Assembly (NCBI RefSeq): GCF_029623345.1
Contig: NZ_JAPYKH010000006.1
Coordinates: 180,568-244,567, forward strand
Length of the DNA stretch: 64,000 nt
Direction of reading: 5' to 3'
Source: Sphingomonas phyllosphaerae
Lineage (GTDB): Bacteria > Pseudomonadota > Alphaproteobacteria > Sphingomonadales > Sphingomonadaceae
How positions within the stretch are numbered: the first letter of the stretch is position 1; each line of letters begins with the position of its first letter. The notes below the pieces were generated by a model. The model worked only from the letters and a program-made list of their open reading frames with translations. It was not told where the DNA came from and searched no databases. The position numbers and the translations under genes are program-made. Below are positions 26,642 to 34,559 of this stretch, one piece after another.

Positions 26642-27592
26642 ATGCCTAGTTTCCTCGACTTCGAGAAGCCCATCGCCGAGCTGCAGGCGCGCATCGACGA
26701 GCTGCGCGATACTGGTGCCGAGGGCGCGATCGACATCTCCGCGGAGATCGCCAAGCTCCAGGCGAAGTCCGACAAGCAGCTCAAGGACACGTTTGCCAAG
26801 CTAACGCCGTGGCAGAAGACCCAAGTCGCCCGCCATCCCGAGCGCCCGCACTTCCGCCACTATGTCGCTGGGCTCTTCGACGAGTTTCTCCCGCTCGCGG
26901 GTGATCGCGCGTTCGGGGACGACCAAGCGATCCTCGGCGGGTTCGCGACGTTCCGCGGCCAGCGCATCATGGTGCTGGGCCATGAGAAGGGCGACGATAC
27001 CGCCAGCCGGGTCAGGCACAATTTCGGCATGGGCAAGCCCGAGGGCTATCGCAAGGCGATTCGCCTGATGGAACTGGCCGATCGTTACGGGCTGCCGGTG
27101 GTGACGCTGGTCGACACCTCGGGTGCCTTCCCCGGCATCCAGGCGGAGGAGCGCGGCCAGGCCGAGGCGATCGCGCGCTCGACCGAGGCGTGTCTCGCGC
27201 TCGGCGTGCCGCTGGTCGCGTCGATCGTCGGCGAGGGCGGCTCGGGCGGCGCGATCGCGCTCGCCAGCGGCAACCGCGTGCTGATGTTCGAGCATGCGGT
27301 CTATTCGGTGATCTCGCCGGAAGGATGCGCGTCGATCCTGTGGCGCACCGCCGATCGCGCCCCCGACGCCGCCGAGGCGATGAAGGTCACCGCGCAGGAT
27401 CTCAAGGGCCTGGGCGTGATCGACTCGATCGTTCCCGAGCCGCTCGGCGGCGCACATCGCGACCCCGCGGGCGCGATCCGCGCGTTGGGTGATTCGATCG
27501 AGCGCGCGCTTGGCGAGCTGACGCCGCTGACCCCAGAGGCGCTGCGTCAGGATCGGCGCGACAAATTCCTGCGCATGGGTCGGCTGAGCTGA
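26642..27592 (+). CDS. accA: Acetyl-CoA carboxylase carboxyltransferase subunit alpha
   Basis: AccA with AccD transfers carboxyl from biotin to acetyl-CoA, giving malonyl-CoA for fatty-acid synthesis. The 316-residue protein has the usual N-terminus MPSFLDFEKPIAELQARIDEL, a coiled-coil region, and the crotonase-like core with VVTLVDTSGAFPGIQAEERGQ, VASIVGEGGSGGAIALASGN and YSVISPEGCASILWR. The end, KFLRMGRLS, is also typical. It lies nine bases behind xerD, so it is probably cotranscribed. Confidence 0.98.
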   Translation: MPSFLDFEKPIAELQARIDELRDTGAEGAIDISAEIAKLQAKSDKQLKDTFAKLTPWQKTQVARHPERPHFRHYVAGLFDEFLPLAGDRAFGDDQAILGGFATFRGQRIMVLGHEKGDDTASRVRHNFGMGKPEGYRKAIRLMELADRYGLPVVTLVDTSGAFPGIQAEERGQAEAIARSTEACLALGVPLVASIVGEGGSGGAIALASGNRVLMFEHAVYSVISPEGCASILWRTADRAPDAAEAMKVTAQDLKGLGVIDSIVPEPLGGAHRDPAGAIRALGDSIERALGELTPLTPEALRQDRRDKFLRMGRLS

Positions 27593-27640
27593 GGCTCGGC
27601 TTCCTATCAGGGGGAAGAAGCTTCGCCTGCAATTTGGTCC

Positions 27641-27735
27641 GTCATCCTGAACTCGTTTCAGGATCCACGGTGCTGCGTACACCACGCGCGAGGCCATCGC
27701 GGGACGATGGAGCCTGAAACGAGTTCAGGATGACG
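27641..27735. repeat. Inverted-pair intergenic repeat, GTCATCC family
   Basis: GTCATCCTGAACTCGTTTCA with GGATCCACGG on the left is mirrored by CCTGAAACGAGTTCAGGATG with AC on the right, so the outer 21 bases on each side are nearly perfect reverse complements. It lies between the convergent accA and flp genes and resembles the element at 47850. Confidence 0.75.
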
Positions 27736-27868
27736 CCAGTGGGAGGCTGTGAGCGTCATTGACTTGTGAGTTGTTGCAACAGCAGGGTCACGGCGCCCGC
27801 GAATTGGCCAAGAAAAAGGCGGCGGGACCAACGTCCCACCGCCCTTGTCACAAGAGCTGATCGGCGGA

Positions 27869-28042
27869 TTACGCGCCGTTGGTGCTCATCGTGGTCTGCA
27901 CCTTGGTGAAGGTGTTGGTCAGCTGGTTGCCCAGGCCCTTCATCGCGGTGATGGCGGCGACGGCGACCAGTGCGGCGATCAGGCCGTACTCGATCGCGGT
28001 GGCGGCCTTGTTGTTCTTCAGGAAAGCGCGAATCTTCTGCAT
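27869..28042 (-). CDS. Flp family type IVb pilin
   Basis: This 57-residue prepilin (MQKIRAFLKNNKAATAIEYG...) has the Flp signature: a basic leader, then the processing motif ahead of ATAIEYGLIAALVAVAAITA, a single hydrophobic helix that forms the filament core, and a polar tail ending STNGA. The residue before the presumed cleavage site is Ala rather than the common Gly. Flp pilins are assembled by Tad machinery, but no tadA, cpaB, rcpA or prepilin peptidase gene is present here. A GAGATCGAC sequence lies before the ATG. The next pilin lies 150 bases upstream on the same strand. Confidence 0.92.
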   Translation of the reverse strand: MQKIRAFLKNNKAATAIEYGLIAALVAVAAITAMKGLGNQLTNTFTKVQTTMSTNGA

Positions 28043-28192
28043 GTCGATCTCCGAGACAAATTGGCTTCAGTTACCCGGCCGATGAGCCTCTGAGGCTCCA
28101 GCGATGTCCGGTGTAGCTGCGGCACGGTTGAAAAAGACTTAAGCCTGATTCTGCGAGTTCAGAAATTTACGCAGATTAGTGGAGGTCTTGTC

Positions 28193-28384
28193 TCAGCGGC
28201 CGACGAGAAGGTTGGTCGACACGGTAGTGAGAACGTCGCTCAGCGCGGCGGACACGCGTCCGAGCCCCGTGGCGATCGCCAGCGCGACGGCGGCAAGGAT
28301 CAGGGCATATTCCACTGCGGTCGCGCCGCGGCCGTCACGGCTGAGTCGCGAGAAGAGCGGGCGTCGGTTGCGAGGGCGTGCCAT
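28193..28384 (-). CDS. Second Flp-like type IVb pilin
   Basis: The 63-residue protein has a longer basic leader (MARPRNRRPLFSRLSRDGRG) and the classical Flp processing site G before ATAVEYALILAAVALAIATG, then a hydrophobic helix and a short tail ending TNLLVGR. It differs clearly from the pilin at 27869 in leader and tail, so it is not a recent duplicate. It is divergent from the mutT-like gene with a 39-base shared promoter region. It could be a minor pilin or a stand-alone pilin regulated separately. Tad assembly genes are not in the window. Confidence 0.85.
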   Translation of the reverse strand: MARPRNRRPLFSRLSRDGRGATAVEYALILAAVALAIATGLGRVSAALSDVLTTVSTNLLVGR

Positions 28385-28423
28385 GACGCGATCGTAACCT
28401 AAGGATGGTTAAGGACCGGTTCG

Positions 28424-28843
28424 ATGACGATACTGGTGGTCGCCGCGGCGCTGCTCGACCCGACGGGACGCTGCCTGATGCAGCAGCGCCCGATCGACAA
28501 ACGCCACGGCGGATTGTGGGAGTTCCCGGGCGGCAAGGTCGAGCCGGGCGAGGCACCCGTGGATGCACTGGTGCGCGAGCTCGCCGAGGAGCTCGCCATC
28601 GTGGTGGCGCCAGCGGCGCTCACGCCGCTGTCCTTCGCCGCCGATGCCGCGCCCGGCGCGCGCCCACTGGTGATGCTGCTCTACGTCGCACGCGCCTGGT
28701 CGGGTGAGCCGCGTCCGCTCGCCGCGGCGGCGCTGCGCTGGGACGTGCCCGCCGTGCTCGCCGCATTGCCGATGCCACCGGTCGACGTCCCGCTGCTTGC
28801 CGTGCTGCGCGAGTCGCTTGCCCGCGGCGACGCGCTGGCCTAG
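28424..28843 (+). CDS. MutT-like Nudix hydrolase, (deoxy)nucleoside triphosphate pyrophosphohydrolase
   Basis: The 139-residue protein has the Nudix box GKVEPGEAPVDALVRELAEEL (Gly-x5-Glu-x7-Arg-Glu-Leu-x-Glu-Glu), in which the usual final Gly is replaced by Leu. The N-terminal QQRPIDKRHGGLWEFPGGK is typical of MutT, the enzyme that removes 8-oxo-dGTP. The C-terminal part is shorter than in E. coli MutT. AAGGA lies eight bases before the ATG. The gene ends only a few bases before the cobalamin riboswitch but is not expected to be controlled by it, as the switch lies downstream. Confidence 0.9.
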   Translation: MTILVVAAALLDPTGRCLMQQRPIDKRHGGLWEFPGGKVEPGEAPVDALVRELAEELAIVVAPAALTPLSFAADAAPGARPLVMLLYVARAWSGEPRPLAAAALRWDVPAVLAALPMPPVDVPLLAVLRESLARGDALA

Positions 28844-28851
28844 GGGCGCCG

Positions 28852-29030
28852 ACGCGACAGGTTCCCCGCGAGGGGAAGTAAGAGGGAAGCCGGTAGCTTG
28901 ATCGCGATCCGGCGCTGCCCCCGCAACTGTGACCGGCGAGCCCCTCTCCCGCGCGTGCCACTGGACCGATGGTCCGGGAAGGCCGGAGCCGGGGCGCTGA
29001 CCCGGGAGCCAGGAGACCTGCCCGTCGCGG
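28852..29030 (+). promoter_or_regulatory. Adenosylcobalamin riboswitch
   Basis: The conserved core is visible: GAGGGAAGCCGGT, then CCGGCGCTGCCCCCGCAACTG with TGACC, then GCCACTGG, GGGAAGGCCGG, and finally GGGAGCCAGGAGACCTGCC. The outer P1 stem pairs CGCGAC near 28854 with GTCGCG near 29025. It would shut off the btu operon when B12 is abundant. About 120 bases separate it from the btuB start, forming the expression platform; no obvious T-run is seen, so control is more likely at translation initiation. Confidence 0.96.
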
Positions 29031-29151
29031 TTGTCCTTCGCGCGGACGGGGTGTGCCGGGCGATCGAGGTCTTGTCCTCGCGTGACGACGATCGGGCGGC
29101 AGCGCCGCGGCACGGGGCCGCGCGTCCGCCCGCGACCGTGTGAGGGACGAC

Positions 29152-31083
29152 GTGACCATATCCTATCGCCGCATCGCCACCGCGCTGCCGCTGCTGCTGC
29201 TTGCGCCCGCGGCGCACGCGCAAAGCGCGCAGTCGACCGAGGCGCTGGAGCAGGCGACCCGCGCGGGCGACGACGTGATCGTCACCGCCGCGCGTTCCGC
29301 CACGCCGGCGGGCAGCGTGGCGGAGGCGGTGACGGTGCTCGACACCGCGACGATCCAGCGGCGCCAGACGGTGGTGCTCGCCGACCTGCTGCGCCAGACT
29401 CCCGGCATCGCGGTGGCGCGCACCGGCGGCGTCGGCGGTGTCACCTCGGTGTTCATCCGCGGCGCCGAGAGCGACCAGACCGCGGCGCTGATCGACGGCG
29501 TGAAGATCAACGACCCGTCCGCGCCCGGCGGTGGCTTCAACTTCGGCGAGCTGCTGGTCGGCAATATCGCGCGGGTCGAGGTGCTGCGCGGCGCCTCCTC
29601 GGTGCTGTGGGGCAGCCAGGCGATCGGCGGCGTGGTCAACATGATCACGCGCCAGCCGACCGACCAGCTGAGCGTCAACGCTCGCGCCGAGGGCGGATCG
29701 ATGGGTACCGGCCAGGCCTTCGCGAACGTCTCGGGGCGGGCCGGCGTGATCGCGGCGAGCCTGGGCGGTGGCTATTACACCACCGATGGCATCTCGTCCT
29801 ACGCGCGCGGCAGCGAGCGCGACGGCTTCCGCCACTATGGCGGCAACGCCAGCGTGACCGCGACGCTGGCGAGCAACGTCTCGGTCGACCTGCGCGGTTT
29901 CTACGCCAACGGCCGGACCGAGTTCGACGGCTTCCCGCCGCCAGATTACACCTTCAACGACACGCGCGAGTATAGCGACGCCGAGCAGTGGGTCGGCTAT
30001 GGCGGCGTCAACGTTGCGTTGTTCGACGGCGCGCTGCGCAACCGGCTGGGCTATGCGCGCACCGACATCGCGCGCACCAGCTACGACCGCGACCTCACGC
30101 CGCGCGAGACGTATCGCTCGCAGGGGCAGAACCATCGCCTCGACTATCAAGGTGTCGCGGATCTCGGCGGGGTCGCGCGCGCGACCTTCGGCGCCGAGCG
30201 GGAGATCTCGCGGCTCTACACGCGCGGCTATGGCAGCACCGATCGTGGGCGCGCGCGGCTGTTCAGCCTCTACGGCCAGCTCGCGCTCACCCCCCTCGCC
30301 GGCGTGACCGCGACCGGCGGCGTGCGCCACGACGACCATGATCGCTTCGGCGGCGCTACCGTGGGCGCGGCGAGCCTCGCCTGGACGCCGAACGGCGGCG
30401 CCACTCTGCTGCGCGGCAGCTGGTCGCAGGGCTTCAAGGCGCCGACGCTGTTCCAGCTCAACGGCAGCACCGGCAATCCGAACCTGCGCCCCGAGCGATC
30501 CGAGGGTTGGGACGCCGGCGTGACCCAGCGCGCGCTCGACGGCGCGCTGGAAGCGAGCGCGACATGGTTCCGCCGCGTCTCGCGCGACCTGATCAACACG
30601 CGCGCATGCAGCCCCGCGGTGGACGGGCCGATCTGCGACACGCGGCCGTTCGGCATCTACGACAATGTCGCGCGCACCCGCGCACAGGGGCTGGAGTTCG
30701 CGCTCACGTTACGCCCGGTCGAGGCGCTGACCGTCGTCGCCGCCTACACCTACCTCGACGGCGAGAACCGCTCGCCCGGCGCGAGCTTCGGCCTGCCGCT
30801 GCTGCGCCGCCCGCGCGACAGCACCACCGTCAACGCCGACTATCGCTGGCCGTTCGGCCTCTCCACCGGGGTGACGCTCACCGCGGTCGGTGACAGCTAC
30901 GACGTCGGCCAGGTACGGCTCGACGGCTATGTCCTCGCCGACCTGCGCGCCGCGCTGCCGCTGACCGACAACATCGAGCTGTACGCGCGGCTCGAGAATG
31001 CCTTCGACCAGCGCTACGTGGTGGCAGTGGACTATGGCAATCCCGGGCGCGCCGCCTACGGCGGGGTGCGGCTGCGCTACTGA
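29152..31083 (+). CDS. btuB: TonB-dependent vitamin B12 receptor BtuB
   Basis: BtuB brings cobalamin across the outer membrane using TonB energy. The 643-residue protein has a signal peptide ending AAHAQSAQ, a TonB-box-like DDVIVTAAR, and a plug domain (TVVLADLLRQTPGIAV, FIRGAESDQTAALIDGVKIN, RVEVLRGASSVLWGSQAIGGVVN). A 22-strand-type barrel follows, ending YGGVRLRY. The GTG at 29152 is chosen because GAGGG sits about six bases before it; another in-frame GTG at 29140 lacks this spacing. It is first in an operon under a B12 riboswitch, with btuF one base downstream of the stop, which makes the substrate assignment strong. Confidence 0.95.
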   Translation: MTISYRRIATALPLLLLAPAAHAQSAQSTEALEQATRAGDDVIVTAARSATPAGSVAEAVTVLDTATIQRRQTVVLADLLRQTPGIAVARTGGVGGVTSVFIRGAESDQTAALIDGVKINDPSAPGGGFNFGELLVGNIARVEVLRGASSVLWGSQAIGGVVNMITRQPTDQLSVNARAEGGSMGTGQAFANVSGRAGVIAASLGGGYYTTDGISSYARGSERDGFRHYGGNASVTATLASNVSVDLRGFYANGRTEFDGFPPPDYTFNDTREYSDAEQWVGYGGVNVALFDGALRNRLGYARTDIARTSYDRDLTPRETYRSQGQNHRLDYQGVADLGGVARATFGAEREISRLYTRGYGSTDRGRARLFSLYGQLALTPLAGVTATGGVRHDDHDRFGGATVGAASLAWTPNGGATLLRGSWSQGFKAPTLFQLNGSTGNPNLRPERSEGWDAGVTQRALDGALEASATWFRRVSRDLINTRACSPAVDGPICDTRPFGIYDNVARTRAQGLEFALTLRPVEALTVVAAYTYLDGENRSPGASFGLPLLRRPRDSTTVNADYRWPFGLSTGVTLTAVGDSYDVGQVRLDGYVLADLRAALPLTDNIELYARLENAFDQRYVVAVDYGNPGRAAYGGVRLRY

Positions 31084-31084
31084 C

Positions 31085-31903
31085 ATGGGCGCACGCGCTC
31101 TCCTGCTGCTGCTCGCGACACCCGCGCTGGTCTCCGCCGCGACCCCGCGCGCGCCGCGGATCGTCTCGATCAATCCCTGCCTCGACGCGGTGCTGGTGCG
31201 AGTCGCCGACGCCGCGCAGATCGCCTCGATCAGCGCTTACTCGCAGGACGCGCGCTCCAGCTCGATCCCGCTCGCGCTGGCACGGCGCTTCCCCGCCAAC
31301 GCGGGGACCGCGGAAGAGGTGGTGGCGCTGCGCCCCGACCTCGTCGTCGCGGGCGGGCATGTCGCCCCCGCAACGGTGGCGGCGCTGGCGCGGCTGCACG
31401 TGCCGCTCGCGCAGTTCGCGGTGCCCGCGACGGTGGCGGAGAGCGTCGCCCAGGTGCGCGATCTCGCCGCGCGGGTCGGCCACCCCGCGCGGGGCGCGGC
31501 GCTCGCAGCGCGCATCGAGGCGGCGGCGCGGCCGGCGCGGGTGACGCGCGTGCCCGCGCTGATCTTCGGCGCGGGCGGGCTGGTGCCCGGCGCGGGCACG
31601 CTGCCCGACGACCTGCTGACCCGCGCCGGCTTCCGCAACGCCAGCGCGGCCTACGGGATGGCGCGCTGGGACGTGCTGCCGCTCGAGCATCTCGTCGCCG
31701 CGCCGCCGCGTGTGCTCTTCTCGGTCGCCGCCGCGGAGGGTGGGGGCGAGCGCGCCGAGCACCATCCCGCGCTCCGTCGGCTCGCGCCGCGGCTCGCCAC
31801 CGTGGCCTTCCCGGCGCGGCTGATGAATTGCGGCGGCCCGACGATCGTCGAGGCGATGGCGTTGCTGCGCGGCGCGCGCGCGCGGTTCGGGGTACGGCGA
31901 TGA
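31085..31903 (+). CDS. btuF: Vitamin B12 periplasmic binding protein BtuF
   Basis: The 272-residue protein has a signal peptide (MGARALLLLLATPALVSAAT) and the class III binding-protein fold: RIVSINPCLDAVLVRVAD, then EEVVALRPDLVVAGGHV, and a long linking helix with ARLHVPLAQFAVPATVAESVAQV. It would hand cobalamin to BtuCD in the inner membrane. The ATG lies one base after the btuB stop and the 3' end overlaps btuC by 4 bases. As a class III binder alone it could be for iron complexes, but the riboswitch and BtuB point to B12. Confidence 0.9.
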   Translation: MGARALLLLLATPALVSAATPRAPRIVSINPCLDAVLVRVADAAQIASISAYSQDARSSSIPLALARRFPANAGTAEEVVALRPDLVVAGGHVAPATVAALARLHVPLAQFAVPATVAESVAQVRDLAARVGHPARGAALAARIEAAARPARVTRVPALIFGAGGLVPGAGTLPDDLLTRAGFRNASAAYGMARWDVLPLEHLVAAPPRVLFSVAAAEGGGERAEHHPALRRLAPRLATVAFPARLMNCGGPTIVEAMALLRGARARFGVRR

Positions 31904-32862
31904 GGCGCGCGACGCTCTGGCTGCTGCTCGCATTGCTGCTCGCCGCGGCGGGGTCGCTCGCCGCAGGCAAGGTGTGGGTGCCGCTCGACGCCTGGAGCAG
32001 CGCCGACCCGCGCTCGATCATCATCGTCGAGCTGCGGCTGCCGCGCACGATCCTCGCGCTGGTCGTCGGCGCGGCTTTGGGCGTCGCGGGCGCGGCGATG
32101 CAGGGCTATCTGCGCAACCCGCTCGCCGACCCCGGACTGTTCGGCGTCTCCTCGGGCGCAGCGTTGGGCGCGGTCTGCGCCTTGTTCTTCGGCTATGCCG
32201 CGCAAGCCTGGCTGCTGCCGCTGTTCGCGCTGGCGGGGGCAGCGGCGACGATGGCGCTGCTGGCGTTGATCGCGGGGCGCTCGGCCAGCCTGGTGGTGTT
32301 CACGCTCGCCGGCATGGTGCTGACCAGCCTTACCGGCGCGCTCACCGCGCTGGCGATCAGCTTGGCACCGACCCCGTTCGTCGCCTCCGCGATCGTCACC
32401 TGGCTGATGGGCGCGCTGACCGACCGCAGCTGGAACGACGTGTGGCTGGCGCTGCCATTGGTCGCGTTCGGCGTCGCGGTGCTGGCCCGCACCGCCCCCG
32501 CGCTCGATGCGCTGACGCTGGGCGAGACCGCGGCGCGCTCGCTCGGGGTCGAGCCGCGGCGGCTGCAGCGTGCGATCGTGCTCGGCGTCGCACTCACCGT
32601 CGGCGCGACGGTGGCGACCGCGGGGGTGATCGGCTTCGTCGGCCTGATGGTGCCACATCTCGTCCGCCCGCTCGCACGCCATCGCCCCGGCGCGACCCTG
32701 TGGCCGAGCGCGCTCGCGGGCGCGCTGCTGGTGACGGTGGCGGACATACTGGTGCGGCTGGTGCCGAGCGCGAGCGAGCTGCGGCTCGGCATCGCCATGT
32801 CGCTGCTCGGTGCTCCCTTCTTCCTCTACCTGCTGCTGCGGCTGCGTCGGCGGCTGGCATGA
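31900..32862 (+). CDS. btuC: Vitamin B12 ABC transporter permease BtuC (FecCD family)
   Basis: The 320-residue protein belongs to the FecCD permease family with about ten membrane helices. It has RLPRTILALVVGAALGVAGAAMQG, the conserved NPLADPGLFGVSSGAALGAV, and the ATPase-contact region LGETAARSLGVEPRRLQRAI followed by GVIGFVGLMVPHLVRPLAR. The ATG overlaps the btuF stop as ATGA and its own stop overlaps btuD the same way. It forms the inner-membrane channel for cobalamin with BtuD. Confidence 0.94.
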   Translation: MRRATLWLLLALLLAAAGSLAAGKVWVPLDAWSSADPRSIIIVELRLPRTILALVVGAALGVAGAAMQGYLRNPLADPGLFGVSSGAALGAVCALFFGYAAQAWLLPLFALAGAAATMALLALIAGRSASLVVFTLAGMVLTSLTGALTALAISLAPTPFVASAIVTWLMGALTDRSWNDVWLALPLVAFGVAVLARTAPALDALTLGETAARSLGVEPRRLQRAIVLGVALTVGATVATAGVIGFVGLMVPHLVRPLARHRPGATLWPSALAGALLVTVADILVRLVPSASELRLGIAMSLLGAPFFLYLLLRLRRRLA

Positions 32863-33632
32863 GCGCGCTGGAGACCGACCGGTTGACGCTGTCGCTCGGC
32901 GGCCGACGCGTGCTCGAGGAGGTGACGCTCACGCTCGCACCCGGGCGCGTCACCGCGCTGCTCGGACCCAACGGCGCTGGCAAGAGCAGTCTGCTCGCCT
33001 GCCTCGCCGCGCTGCGCCGGCCCGACGCGGGGGCGGCGGCGCTCGACGGCAAGGACGTGGCGACGCTGCCGGCGCGCGAGCGCGCGCGCCGCATCGGCTT
33101 CCTGCCGCAGCAGGCGGATGTGCACTGGGACGTCGACGTGCGCGCGCTGGTGGCGCTCGGCCGGCTGCCGTGGCGCGGGCGCGGCGCGGCGGACGCGGCG
33201 GACCGCGCCGCGGTGGAGCGGGCGCTGGAGGCGACGGCGATGACGGCGTTGGCGGAGCGGCCGGTCGAGCAGCTCTCCGGCGGCGAGCGCGCGCGCGCAT
33301 TGCTGGCGCGCGTGCTGGCGGGCGAGCCCGAGTGGCTGCTCGCCGACGAGCCGCTCGCCAGCCTCGACCCGGCGCACCAGCTCGACGTCGGCGCGCGGCT
33401 GCGCGCGGTCGCGACGGCGGGGGCGGGCGTCGTGCTGGTGGTGCACGACCTCAACCTCGCGGCGCGGCTGGCGGACTCGGTCGTGCTGCTGCGCACCGGG
33501 CGCGTGGTGGCGGCGGGCGACACCGCGGCGGTGCTCACGCCCGAGGCGATCGCGGCGACCTATGGGGTGGCGGTGGAGGTGGGGGTCACCGCGCGGGGCG
33601 AGCGGTATATCGTGCCGGTAGGGCGGGTTTGA
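32859..33632 (+). CDS. btuD: Vitamin B12 ABC transporter ATPase BtuD
   Basis: The 257-residue ABC ATPase has Walker A GPNGAGKSS near residue 38, the Q-loop FLPQQADVHWDVDV, the signature LSGGERARALLARVL, Walker B EWLLADEPLASLD and the switch histidine in VVHDLNLAARLAD. The C-terminal YGVAVEVGVTARGERYIVPVG is typical of FecE/BtuD-type subunits. The ATG overlaps the btuC stop. No terminator is obvious after its stop; a convergent tRNA-Cys gene lies 11 bases away. Confidence 0.94.
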   Translation: MSALETDRLTLSLGGRRVLEEVTLTLAPGRVTALLGPNGAGKSSLLACLAALRRPDAGAAALDGKDVATLPARERARRIGFLPQQADVHWDVDVRALVALGRLPWRGRGAADAADRAAVERALEATAMTALAERPVEQLSGGERARALLARVLAGEPEWLLADEPLASLDPAHQLDVGARLRAVATAGAGVVLVVHDLNLAARLADSVVLLRTGRVVAAGDTAAVLTPEAIAATYGVAVEVGVTARGERYIVPVGRV

Positions 33633-33643
33633 GCTACTGCATC

Positions 33644-33717
33644 TGGAGGCGCGACCGGGAATCGAACCCGGGTGCAAGGATTTGCAGTCCTCTGCGTCAC
33701 CACTCCGCCATCGCGCC
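33644..33717 (-). tRNA. tRNA-Cys (anticodon GCA)
   Basis: Read on the minus strand the 74-base gene has the acceptor GGCGCGA pairing with TCGCGCC, a D arm TGGCGGAGTGGTGACGC, the anticodon stem-loop AGAGGA-CTGCAAA-TCCTT with anticodon GCA, and the T arm CCGGG-TTCGATT-CCCGG. The discriminator is T and CCA is encoded. It is convergent with btuD. Confidence 0.97.
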
Positions 33718-33822
33718 TCGATGCCGTGGAGGGCGCGCATCTGCGGGCAGCGGCGCCGGCTGTCAAGCGCCGCCGCGCGGCAAAGTGATTGGCGAAGCCG
33801 TCGCCGCGCGATACAAACCCGC

Positions 33823-33837
33823 CACACGCAACGTGTG
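33823..33837. promoter_or_regulatory. Dyad upstream of the pcm-like/tolC operon
   Basis: CACACG-CAA-CGTGTG is a perfect six-base inverted repeat with a three-base centre, located about 38 bases before the start codon of the pcm-like gene. It could be an operator for the pcm-like/tolC genes. No specific regulator can be named. Confidence 0.45.
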
Positions 33838-33874
33838 TTGCATTACTAAAACAGCTATGTCACAGGAACGTCCG

Positions 33875-34546
33875 ATGACCGCCGCAGCCACCCTTCGTGA
33901 CGACGATTTCACCGCGATGCGCCAGGCGATGGTGGCGAGCCAGTTGCGCACCGTCGCGGTGACCGATCCGCGCGTGGTGGCGGCGATGGCAGAGGTGCCG
34001 CGCGAGCGTTTCGTCCCCGCGGAGTCGACGTCCATGGCTTACCGCGACACCGCGATCGCGCTGGGGCAGGGGCGCGCGCTGAACACGCCGCTCGCCACCG
34101 CGCGGCTGCTGGTCGAGGCGCGCCTGCGCCCCACCGACCGCGTGCTGCTGATCGGCGCCGCAGCGGGGTATAGCGCGGCGGTGCTGGCGCGGATCGTCGC
34201 CGCGGTGGTGGCGGTGGAGGAATCACCCGATCTTGCCGCGCACGCGCGCGCAGCGCTTGCCGGCGCGCCCAAGGTGACCTTGGTCGAGGGGCAACTGACG
34301 CATGGCCATCCCGCGGACGCGCCCTATGACGTGCTGCTGGTCGACGGCGCGGTCGAGGAACTGCCGTCAACGCTGCTCACCCAGGTCGTCGACGGCGGCC
34401 GGATCGCGACCGGTCTGATCGAGCGCGGCGTGTTCCGCCTCGCTGCCGGCGCGCATCGCGGCGCCGCGACCGCGTTGACGCCCTTCGCCGACATCGATTC
34501 CGTCCGCCTGCCCGGTTTCGCCAAACCGCGCGGCTTCACCTTCTGA
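33875..34546 (+). CDS. Protein-L-isoaspartate O-methyltransferase family protein (degenerate SAM motif)
   Basis: The 223-residue protein belongs to the PCMT family: FTAMRQAMVASQLRTVAVTDPRVVAAMAEVPRERFVP is the family's N-terminus and the core is Rossmann-like. The SAM-binding glycine motif, normally (E/D)xGxGxG, reads LIGAAAGYSAAVLA, and the family's active loop with threonine is not seen. Repair methylation of isoaspartate is therefore doubtful. This second PCMT-like group upstream of tolC is a known alphaproteobacterial arrangement. The ATG at 33875 has AGGAA eight bases upstream. tolC follows after 13 bases, so the two are probably one operon. Confidence 0.88.
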   Translation: MTAAATLRDDDFTAMRQAMVASQLRTVAVTDPRVVAAMAEVPRERFVPAESTSMAYRDTAIALGQGRALNTPLATARLLVEARLRPTDRVLLIGAAAGYSAAVLARIVAAVVAVEESPDLAAHARAALAGAPKVTLVEGQLTHGHPADAPYDVLLVDGAVEELPSTLLTQVVDGGRIATGLIERGVFRLAAGAHRGAATALTPFADIDSVRLPGFAKPRGFTF

Positions 34547-34559
34547 TCGAGGTATCCGT

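Noticed and set aside
27641..27735. CRISPR or transposon ends at the inverted-pair repeats
   Set aside because: There are only two inverted copies per site, no regular spacers, no transposase and no target duplication; the REP-like interpretation fits better.
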